Source: Candidatus Curtissbacteria bacterium RIFCSPLOWO2_01_FULL_41_18
Lineage (GTDB): Bacteria; Patescibacteriota; Microgenomatia; Curtissbacterales; GWA2-41-24
Direction: 5' to 3'
DNA: 6,777 nucleotides
NCBI GenBank assembly: GCA_001776475.1
Contig: MFBQ01000047.1
Location: 23,927-30,703 of the forward strand
A program made the translations under genes and the position numbers. The notes under the pieces were generated by a model. It did not search any database, was not told the origin of the DNA, and saw nothing but the letters and a program-made list of their open reading frames with translations. Of the stretch, positions 1-4,975 are shown piece after piece. Positions within the stretch are counted from its first letter, which is position 1; each line of letters opens with the position of its first letter.

Positions 1-289
1 TTTCACCATGTTGGTGATGATGGTGGAAAAGTCTGACATAACGTTCGGCAAAGAAAAAGATGATGAATCCGGCGAGAGTGGGAATAAAAAAATTAAGTTC
101 GCCTGCGGCATCTTGTGCTTCCGGCAAAAGATCTAAAAAAGCAACAGCAAGCAAAACTCCTGCGGCAAAGCTGATTAAATAAGAGGAAAATGATTCCGTA
201 ATATTTCTTCTGATAAGTAAAAAAAAGCTGCCAGCCAATGAAGCAATACTACCGATGAATGTAAAAATGAGAATATAGGCTAATATCAT
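1..289 (-). CDS. ZIP-family divalent metal transporter, N-terminal part (cut by window edge)
   Basis: The minus strand from an ATG at 289 is open to the left edge, giving 96 residues of a multi-span membrane protein. Hydrophobic segments lie at about residues 2-25, 36-56 and 66-82. The second carries SFAAGVLLAVAFLDLLPEA (40-58), which matches the conserved small-residue and LLPE pattern of ZIP (ZupT/Gufa-like) transporters. A histidine-rich stretch HHHHQH (89-94) follows the third span, where ZIP proteins have their cytoplasmic metal-binding loop. The family moves Zn2+, Fe2+ or Mn2+ into the cytoplasm; the substrate here cannot be read from the fragment. A purine-rich GAGAAGAAG lies 12 nt upstream of the ATG and could be a weak ribosome site. 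The SET-domain gene lies 178 nt upstream in the same orientation. The remaining spans are outside the window. Confidence 0.85.
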   Translation of the reverse strand, partial: MILAYILIFTFIGSIASLAGSFFLLIRRNITESFSSYLISFAAGVLLAVAFLDLLPEAQDAAGELNFFIPTLAGFIIFFFAERYVRLFHHHHQHGE

Positions 290-301
290 TTGTTTTTTTA
301 T

Positions 302-310
302 CTTCTTCTC
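302..310 (-). promoter_or_regulatory. Weak ribosome binding site of the ZIP gene
   Basis: The minus strand reads GAGAAGAAG, 12 nt before the ATG at 289. It is purine-rich but has no GGAGG core and the spacing is long, so it is only a candidate. Confidence 0.3.
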
Positions 311-320
311 ATTTTAAGAA

Positions 321-349
321 AGTATGGCAAACAGAATGATTTTAATCAA
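321..349 (-). promoter_or_regulatory. Candidate sigma-70 promoter of the ZIP gene
   Basis: On the minus strand TTGATT (349-344) is followed after exactly 17 nt by CATACT (326-321). Each box matches four of six consensus positions. This would start a transcript at about 314 and give a leader of about 25 nt that contains the purine-rich ribosome site. The rest of the 290-467 gap is AT-rich and shows no other recognisable element. Confidence 0.4.
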
Positions 350-467
350 GTAGAAAGTTTAAAAATCCTCTGATATATGCTAAGCAATTGGTTTAAAAAT
401 ATGGAAGTGCTTGTGATACTTTTTTTATTAATCTTTCGGTAGTTGGCTTATTATTAAGCGATTTCTA

Positions 468-1475
468 CTAATTGAAATACCAGTCTATCTTTTTTGCGAA
501 AGCAATTAATTCCGGCAAATGTTGTTTAATTGTTTTTGGATTATTTCTATCAATACCCATTCCCTCAATATTTGCCAAGGGGCATAGCTTAATAAATATT
601 AGCGCGTTCTTAAATAATAAATCTTTAAACTTTCTAATATCACCTCGAGACAAATTTCTAAGTACCATTCGGGCTAATTGCTTATTACCTGGATACTCTT
701 GGACAATTCGGTCAAGTTCTTTTTGTCTTCTCTCAATTTCATCGGCTAATACTGAAATCACATCCGCAGACATGAGCGTGTAGAGTAGCCGTTTTTTTGC
801 CTTAAGTTCAGATTCTGACATCTGTCTCATATCTTCTATCTCTTCTCTAATAAAAAACGGGAAATCCTGCCAGTGGCGTTGTTGGAAATCTTCATCCATC
901 CAATCGTATCCGGGTTGAATAATTTCTCGGCAATTTGGGCTGCCGCAGTTGCAGATGAATATTCTTTGAGTGTTTGAAGACTGTGAAACAGAATAATCTG
1001 TTGTTATCTCTTCACCCTCTTTGATCGGTTTTTTGGTGACCAAAAAGGCAAGTGGCACGTGTTTGAAAACAGCGATTTTGGCGTTAGGATCGCACGAATG
1101 GTTATAACCGACAAGATTCTTGTCAACTTCTTCGGGAGTCAATCCTGTTAAGAATTGATTTTTGCCTATTTGCTGGTGAGATCCTCGAATTATCTGTGCA
1201 TTCTCTTTGATTGTTTGATTGCCAACGACGTGCCCTGGTTTAATAGCGATTATCTCTCCAGGTGCGATATCCTTTAATGCAAAGAGGCCAATTCCTTCTA
1301 TTTTTGATCCACTTCTTCTTTCCACCGAATCTGATCGCCAACAAGTGACTCCATCTGTCTCTTTATGATCAAATCTTGCCAGATAGTCGACTGCTTTAGG
1401 GAATAGATTGAGCTCCGGGTGAGTTTCTTTTAGCCGCTCTGTTATTGCTAAAGTGCTAACCTCAGGTTCTCGCAT
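468..1475 (-). CDS. SET-domain protein-lysine methyltransferase with post-SET cysteines and a helical C-terminal extension
   Basis: A 335-residue protein with the signature SET motifs in order: GIGLFALKDIAPGEII (61-76, cofactor-binding GxG), NHSCDPN (125-131, the pseudoknot motif that binds S-adenosylmethionine), and GEEITTDY (154-161, with the catalytic Tyr161). A post-SET CNCGSPNC follows, with C175, C177 and C182; with C128 these could coordinate one zinc. The family transfers methyl groups from S-adenosylmethionine to protein lysines; the bacterial substrate is unknown. Residues about 190-335 are charged and helical and match no domain I recognise. The frame stays open upstream to 1724, but I start at the ATG at 1475. 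A consensus promoter lies just before it, the extra 83 residues have no SET-like content, and they run antisense through a conserved plus-strand peptide remnant. No ribosome site is visible; the -10 box is 10 nt from the ATG, suggesting a near-leaderless mRNA. Confidence 0.88.
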   Translation of the reverse strand: MREPEVSTLAITERLKETHPELNLFPKAVDYLARFDHKETDGVTCWRSDSVERRSGSKIEGIGLFALKDIAPGEIIAIKPGHVVGNQTIKENAQIIRGSHQQIGKNQFLTGLTPEEVDKNLVGYNHSCDPNAKIAVFKHVPLAFLVTKKPIKEGEEITTDYSVSQSSNTQRIFICNCGSPNCREIIQPGYDWMDEDFQQRHWQDFPFFIREEIEDMRQMSESELKAKKRLLYTLMSADVISVLADEIERRQKELDRIVQEYPGNKQLARMVLRNLSRGDIRKFKDLLFKNALIFIKLCPLANIEGMGIDRNNPKTIKQHLPELIAFAKKIDWYFN

Positions 1476-1485
1476 GGTGACAACT

Positions 1486-1514
1486 ATTATAGGGTATTTT
1501 TCCAAATAATTCAA
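1486..1514 (-). promoter_or_regulatory. Promoter of the SET-domain gene
   Basis: On the minus strand TTGAAT (1514-1509), a 17-nt spacer and a perfect TATAAT (1491-1486) form the best promoter in the window. The expected transcription start is around 1479, only a few nucleotides before the ATG at 1475. This both fixes the start choice and implies a leader almost too short for a ribosome site. Confidence 0.6.
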
Positions 1515-1526
1515 CTTGAACCCCCT

Positions 1527-1686
1527 TTTGAACTTAAATTTAGGTTGCCGAAATTGAGGAAAGGGAGAATAATTTTTGACCCTTCGATTCTTCGATAAAC
1601 TCAGAACAAGTAAACTCAGGGTAAACAGAGATGAGTTTGGTAAGATAGTAATAAGTAAAGTTCCTAAGAGGAGATTATTTAGATAA
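1527..1686 (+). pseudogene. Broken 3' remnant of a small gene, paralogous to the frame at 2400-2588
   Basis: In the plus strand, codons 1527-1580 read FELKFRLPKLRKGRIIFD. After a 46-nt insertion the frame resumes, shifted by one, at 1627-1686 as RDEFGKIVISKVPKRRLFR and a TAA stop. The intact copy at 2478-2555 reads the same 26 residues without interruption, differing at only three (G/E, F/S, K/R). Ten of the thirteen codons that differ do so synonymously, so this was a protein-coding sequence on the plus strand. No 5' part or start is visible; the homology stops near 1527, next to the promoter of the oppositely oriented SET gene. The insertion brings a TAA (1602 region excluded; first in-frame stop at 1593-1595 area) shortly after its left end, so the remnant is not translatable as one product. 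Function unknown. Confidence 0.6.
1580..1626. repeat. Palindrome-like insertion with CCCTTCGA and TCAGGGT ends
   Basis: This segment begins CCCTTCGAT and ends CTCAGGGTAAAC. An internal second half-copy (CTTCGATAAACTCAG) starts at 1590, so it looks like a nested or duplicated small repeat. Compared with the uninterrupted paralogous sequence at 2478-2555, 46 nt (1581-1626) are extra. The insert is bracketed by AC on both sides, compatible with a 2-nt target duplication, although that could be chance. CCCTTCGA...TCAGGGT elements are a recurrent type of small dispersed intergenic repeat in many bacterial genomes; the assignment is by recall of that pattern. Confidence 0.6.
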
Positions 1687-1695
1687 GTGCGGAAC

Positions 1696-1724
1696 TTGAC
1701 AATAAGTAACTTATAAGTTACCAT
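1696..1724 (+). promoter_or_regulatory. Candidate promoter of the toxin-antitoxin operon
   Basis: A perfect TTGACA (1696-1701) is followed after 17 nt by TACCAT (1719-1724), which matches four of six -10 positions. That pair would start transcription near 1731, inside the first gene, which is awkward. The alternative -10, TATAAG (1712-1717), would place the start at about the ATG and give a leaderless mRNA, but lacks a well-spaced -35. No Shine-Dalgarno site precedes the ATG at 1725. The promoter region is therefore likely, but its exact -10 is unresolved. Confidence 0.4.
1706..1721. promoter_or_regulatory. Perfect 16-bp palindrome, likely antitoxin operator
   Basis: GTAACTTATAAGTTAC is identical to its own reverse complement. 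It ends 3 nt before the toxin ATG and lies between the TTGACA box and the coding start. HigA-type XRE antitoxins typically repress their own operon by binding such palindromes over the promoter, which makes this the natural operator. The binding itself is inferred. Confidence 0.6.
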
Positions 1725-2039
1725 ATGAAAAAGAATATATTTGTAGATAAGAATGCCGAAAAGGAACTAAGAGGATTCGATGAGGAAGTACAGCTAGAGT
1801 TTGAGGCGTATTTTAAAATTCTGGAGCTTGAAGGGAAATTGGATTTTCCCCAAGCGAAGAAAATTACTAAGGACCTATTTGAAATCAGAATTAAGTTAAA
1901 AGGAGAATATCGGGGATTCTATGCATATTTGGGAAAGCTAGACATTGTAATTCTGCACTTTTTTAGAAAGAAAACACAGAAAACGCCAATAAAAGATTTA
2001 GAAGTAGCTAAAAGGAGGCTCAGACTATATGAATCGTAA
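1725..2039 (+). CDS. HigB/Gp49-like toxin of the RelE superfamily
   Basis: A 104-residue basic protein with the features of the phage Gp49-like HigB toxins: a helical N-terminus, KDLFEIRIK (49-57), GEYRGFYA (60-67), a hydrophobic strand IVILHFF (74-80), and the hallmark KKTQKTP (82-88), followed by A95 and R98 in the C-terminal helix. Members of this family are ribosome-dependent mRNA endonucleases that stop growth when their antitoxin is lost. The length is normal for the family and all motifs are present, so the gene looks intact. It overlaps the downstream XRE-type gene by 11 nt, in the toxin-first order usual for higBA. There is no obvious ribosome site before its ATG, whereas the antitoxin gene has a strong one; this difference could keep antitoxin in excess. 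The start is the only ATG in the N-terminal region. Confidence 0.85.
   Translation: MKKNIFVDKNAEKELRGFDEEVQLEFEAYFKILELEGKLDFPQAKKITKDLFEIRIKLKGEYRGFYAYLGKLDIVILHFFRKKTQKTPIKDLEVAKRRLRLYES
2011..2018 (+). promoter_or_regulatory. Strong Shine-Dalgarno site of the antitoxin gene
   Basis: AAAGGAGG lies within the last codons of the toxin gene, with 10 nt between its last G and the ATG at 2029. It is the clearest ribosome site in the window and supports this start, and with it the 11-nt gene overlap. Confidence 0.7.
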
Positions 2040-2334
2040 AATTAATCAGGCTGTTAAAAGAGGAGATTTGATTGCCTATGGCGATCTTTTTGCTAGCTAT
2101 TCTCCAAAACGAAAACAAGAGATTTTAAAGAGAGCGAGATACTTGAAGGCAGCAATGGAGCTCAAAAAACTTAGAAAAGAGTTAAAAATCTCTCAAGAAG
2201 AACTGGCGCGAAAGATGAAAGTAAAAAGAGAATTTATAACCAGAATTGAAAGCGGCGAACAGAATATAACAATTGAAACTTTAAATCGAGTAGCCGAAGC
2301 CACTGGTAAAGAGTTCGAATTCCACTTTAGATAA
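2029..2334 (+). CDS. HigA-like XRE-family antitoxin
   Basis: A 101-residue protein whose C-terminal half is a helix-turn-helix of the XRE/Cro-CI class: LKKLRKELKISQEELARKM (45-63), the recognition helix around KREFITRIESG (66-76), and the closing helices ITIETLNRVAEATG (80-93). The N-terminal 45 residues (GDLIAYGDLFASYSPKRKQEI region) are helical and probably pack against the toxin. This domain order is common for antitoxins paired with Gp49-like HigB. It should neutralise the toxin made from 1725-2039 and, through its DNA-binding domain, repress the operon at the palindrome at 1706-1721. The 11-nt overlap with the toxin gene indicates coupled translation. A plain transcriptional regulator without a toxin partner is unlikely, given the adjacent gene. 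Confidence 0.85.
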   Translation: MNRKINQAVKRGDLIAYGDLFASYSPKRKQEILKRARYLKAAMELKKLRKELKISQEELARKMKVKREFITRIESGEQNITIETLNRVAEATGKEFEFHFR

Positions 2335-2348
2335 ATGCTCCATCTGGG

Positions 2349-2371
2349 CCCTTCGATCACACTTAGGGTAA
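2349..2371. repeat. Short CCCTTCGA...TTAGGGTAA repeat
   Basis: This 23-nt element begins CCCTTCGAT and ends CTTAGGGTAA, matching both ends of the longer insertion at 1580-1626 but without its middle. It starts 14 nt after the antitoxin stop codon. The terminal CCCT/AGGG can pair for only 4 bp, and no T-run follows, so it is read as a dispersed repeat and not a terminator. The remainder of 2335-2399 shows no other feature. Confidence 0.5.
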
Positions 2372-2399
2372 AATTGGATAATGTATTAAGAGCTTCTTT

Positions 2400-2588
2400 T
2401 TGATAAACTTCCAATATGAATTTATCGGTCGGGATAGTTGGGACATAAATGAACATTCTGTGCGTAGCTATATTCCATTTGAACTCAAGTTTAGACTGCC
2501 AAAACTTAGGAAAGAGCGGATAATTTCTGACAGAGATGAGTTTGGAAGAATTGTGCATCCAAGGCCCCCATTTATTGCTAAAATATAG
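2400..2588 (+). CDS. Small conserved protein or 3' gene remnant, intact copy
   Basis: A 62-codon frame on the plus strand, starting at TTG (2400) at best and ending with TAG 5 nt before the VWA gene. Its segment FELKFRLPKLRKERIISD followed directly by RDEFGRIV (2478-2555) matches the broken copy at 1527-1650 in 23 of 26 residues. Most nucleotide differences are silent, so the frame has been under selection as protein. The product is basic, has no signal peptide or membrane span, and resembles no family I can name. The weak start, the absence of a ribosome site, an in-frame TAA at 2379-2381, and a dispersed repeat just upstream leave open that this too is a truncated 3' end of a longer gene. 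If expressed, it would be cotranscribed with the VWA gene. Confidence 0.45.
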   Translation: MINFQYEFIGRDSWDINEHSVRSYIPFELKFRLPKLRKERIISDRDEFGRIVHPRPPFIAKI

Positions 2589-2593
2589 ATAGT

Positions 2594-4924
2594 ATGACTG
2601 TTGAGACACAAGCGGCTATCTCTGAGCCCCCAAAGGGAGAACATAAGCCGGAATCAGAACGCCTAGAGAGAAGACGTTTAATTGCTCACCTTGGTCGGGT
2701 TTTTGCCAGGCGCTACGATATTCAAGTTCTACCATCGCGCCAAAAAGGGCTTTGGGCCTGTTCACTAGATCCAAAAGTAACGCTGGAGATTGAAAAATAT
2801 ATTACCGGTGAGAGAGAGTCACTAGACGATCTTCCCCAGCAAGCCTTTGTTCCTAAACAGATTATTTATGATGAACCATCCGCCCAAGAGATGTCTCTTG
2901 ATCAGATCACCACTCTCTTGCATCATGAAGCCGGTCATGCCAAATACACGGATTTTCGCTCTATGATTGAAGGTCAAAGGCAGGCAAAAGATGAAGGACA
3001 CCTCCCAACAAGCTTTTGGATAACTTTTGAGGGAGTTGAGGATCCAAGAGTTAATAGTCTGGAGGGGGAAGAATCCCCTGCCATTGATAGGCAAATTAGA
3101 GTTAATCAGGATAAGGATTTACAGGATCGTCTGACAGAATCGCCAATTGGTGATCGACCCAAAATGGTCCAGTTTGCCTATGACTCCTTTAACGTGTGGC
3201 TGCATGGTGAACCTATTGCGGAACTTGAAGGCACAGATGTCGGCGACGCCATAAATTTAGCGAGGCCACTTCTTGAACAGTATTTTTCAAATACTGATGT
3301 TGAGCAAAGAAAAATGTTGCAATCGCAAATTTGGGACATTGCTAGGCCACTAGAGAAAAAAGACATTGAACAGGAGCAAAAGCGTCAAATGGCTAAGCAA
3401 AAAGGTATGAAAGGTCAAAAAGGTCAACAGCAATCGGGACAGGGTGCGGGAGAGCCTGTGCAAACAGTTTCTAGCCAAAACGGCCAAGAAGAAATAGCAC
3501 CACCTTCGTTTCCTGGAGGCAAACAAGAAAGTGGACCTACCCAGGTTGAGGAAAAAGAAGGTGAAGGAGGCACGGATAGCAGCAAGAGTGGACAGAAACC
3601 GGACAATAAAGGGTTTCTTTCAAGATTAAGAAAGGCCATTTTCAATGACAGAGAAGAAGAGCCGGAGCAACCTCAAAAAGAAGAGAAAAAGCCCAAAGAA
3701 GAAAAGATAGACCTTTCCCAATTTACTGATGAGCAGATGCAGCAATTGCAAGAAGCACTAGACAGCTTAACTCCTGAGGAAAGAACAGAACTGGAGAAAA
3801 AAGCTAGAGAAGAAATAGATGAAGTCCAAAAAGACTGGCTCAAAGATAAGCTTTCAAAACTTTTAAAGATAAAGAAAAATAAAGAGACTGGTCAATATGA
3901 AGTTGCACCTCAACTTGCAAGTGAGAAAACTCAAAAACAAGCGGAGGAAGACTACGAAGAAGCAGTTAGTGAAATTGAGGCCCAGGAGGCCGAAGAAACT
4001 GCACAAGAAGAACAGCAAAGGCGCCAACAAGAAGAGGTCTTACGTCAATTAGACGTTCAAAGAAGAGAAAAGATCGAAATGCAAAGGGCAGGTTTTGATC
4101 CGGAAACGGAAAGAGACAAATTCCTACTTTACCAGGCATTGGAGGACAGCATGTATGCACACGTCAGAAACTTCAGGCAAGCAATAGAAAAGGTAATTCC
4201 TAGAAAAAAAGAGTCAAAATACGAACCGGGTTACTTTTCCGGGCCTAAATTTGATAGGCGCGAACTTATAAAAAAGGCGCCTTTGGGAAACGAACAATTT
4301 TGGGAAAGACAAGTGGAAGTACCGACAGGAGATCCGAGGCTTTTTATTGGACTTTTGGTTGACAACAGCGGCTCAATGTCAGGGGTAAAAATGGAGGAAG
4401 CAAGAAAGACCATGGTCTTCTTTGCTAAAGTCTGCGGCGATATGGGAATCCCATTTATGACCGCAGCTTTTGGGGATGACGCTCAAGTTATCAAAACGTT
4501 CCGCCAGGACTTCGATAGCCCGGGTGAGCGAATTAAACCGAAAATGATAGATTTCACAGACGCTAGCGGTGGCAGTACCAATATGCACGCGGGAATTGAA
4601 ATAACGATTGATGCTATGAATGATCAAAGAAGAAGGCTTAAAGACTGTCACGGCCTAATTTTTGTAATTACAGACGGAGGCGCAAATGCGGGATTAACAG
4701 GGCAGGCGCTAAAGGATTATGTCGAAGAAAATCGAGGCAGGCTAACATTCAAATCCTTTGGTTTATCGGCAGGAACAGGAGAAAGACAACAAATACAAGA
4801 CTACTTGAACTTTTATTTCGGTGAAAGCAATTGTGCCTATCCAGAAAGTTTTGAATCACTGCCAGATGAGGCATTTCGAGTCCTTCGCACAAACTTAATT
4901 CAGTTTCAGCGCTTCTTTTCATAA
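2594..4924 (+). CDS. HExxH-motif protein with C-terminal CobT-like VWA domain
   Basis: A 776-residue, probably cytoplasmic protein (no signal peptide or membrane span). Region 1 (about 1-255) contains HHEAGHAKYTDF, giving a zinc-protease-like H111-E112-x-x-H115, and FEGVEDPRVN (145-154), which resembles the LEDxR motif downstream of such histidines in CobT/NorD-type VWA proteins. Region 2 (about 265-350) is Gly/Gln/Lys/Ser-rich and probably disordered. Region 3 (about 355-510) is highly charged Glu/Lys/Gln and likely coiled coil. Region 4 has a linker with GYFSG (546-550) and DRR (554-556), then a VWA domain with a complete metal site: D590-N-S592-G-S594, T662 and D694. Such proteins usually act with MoxR-class AAA+ ATPases in metal-chelatase or complex-remodelling machines. 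The substrate is unknown; it is not shown to be a cobaltochelatase. The start lacks a ribosome site; the next gene follows after 51 nt. Confidence 0.8.
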   Translation: MTVETQAAISEPPKGEHKPESERLERRRLIAHLGRVFARRYDIQVLPSRQKGLWACSLDPKVTLEIEKYITGERESLDDLPQQAFVPKQIIYDEPSAQEMSLDQITTLLHHEAGHAKYTDFRSMIEGQRQAKDEGHLPTSFWITFEGVEDPRVNSLEGEESPAIDRQIRVNQDKDLQDRLTESPIGDRPKMVQFAYDSFNVWLHGEPIAELEGTDVGDAINLARPLLEQYFSNTDVEQRKMLQSQIWDIARPLEKKDIEQEQKRQMAKQKGMKGQKGQQQSGQGAGEPVQTVSSQNGQEEIAPPSFPGGKQESGPTQVEEKEGEGGTDSSKSGQKPDNKGFLSRLRKAIFNDREEEPEQPQKEEKKPKEEKIDLSQFTDEQMQQLQEALDSLTPEERTELEKKAREEIDEVQKDWLKDKLSKLLKIKKNKETGQYEVAPQLASEKTQKQAEEDYEEAVSEIEAQEAEETAQEEQQRRQQEEVLRQLDVQRREKIEMQRAGFDPETERDKFLLYQALEDSMYAHVRNFRQAIEKVIPRKKESKYEPGYFSGPKFDRRELIKKAPLGNEQFWERQVEVPTGDPRLFIGLLVDNSGSMSGVKMEEARKTMVFFAKVCGDMGIPFMTAAFGDDAQVIKTFRQDFDSPGERIKPKMIDFTDASGGSTNMHAGIEITIDAMNDQRRRLKDCHGLIFVITDGGANAGLTGQALKDYVEENRGRLTFKSFGLSAGTGERQQIQDYLNFYFGESNCAYPESFESLPDEAFRVLRTNLIQFQRFFS

Positions 4925-4947
4925 AAGGGCGAAAAACAGATAGCACC

Positions 4948-4975
4948 TTGCAATTATTCGCGCTATTATTAAAAT
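4948..4975 (+). promoter_or_regulatory. Possible promoter before the long 3'-terminal gene
   Basis: TTGCAA (4948-4953) and TAAAAT (4970-4975) are 16 nt apart. The implied transcription start, about 4982, lies past the first ATG (4976) but before the second (4988), so using it would favour a leaderless start at 4988. A second -10-like box, TATTAT (4964-4969), would fit a leaderless start at 4976. This is weak evidence in AT-rich DNA; read-through from the VWA gene is equally possible. Confidence 0.3.

Noticed and set aside
446..459. Inverted repeat GCTTATTATTAAGC just after the SET stop codon as an intrinsic terminator
   Set aside because: The stem is only 5 bp and AT-rich, and no T-run follows on the minus strand.
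1476..1724. N-terminal extension of the SET gene by 83 residues to an ATG at 1724
   Set aside because: The extension would place the consensus promoter at 1486-1514 inside the gene. It runs antisense through a conserved plus-strand peptide sequence and a dispersed repeat, and carries no SET-related content.
2349..2371. Terminator after the toxin-antitoxin operon
   Set aside because: Only 4 bp can pair, and no T-run follows; its ends match the repeat at 1580-1626.
2193..2609. Minus-strand open frame of 138 codons
   Set aside because: It is antisense to the antitoxin and to the small conserved frame. Codon-level conservation favours the plus strand there, and it has no recognisable domain.
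3400..3470. Tandem DNA repeat within the Gly/Gln/Lys-rich linker of the VWA gene
   Set aside because: The short GQK-like units are irregular and explained by low-complexity protein composition.
2594..4924. Naming the VWA gene cobT (cobaltochelatase subunit)
   Set aside because: Only the domain arrangement is shared. No cobalamin genes are nearby, and CobT-like VWA proteins serve many unrelated roles.
4929..4961. Inverted repeat GCGAA...TTCGC after the VWA gene as a terminator
   Set aside because: The arms are 5 bp with a 23-nt loop and no T-run follows; chance pairing is likely.
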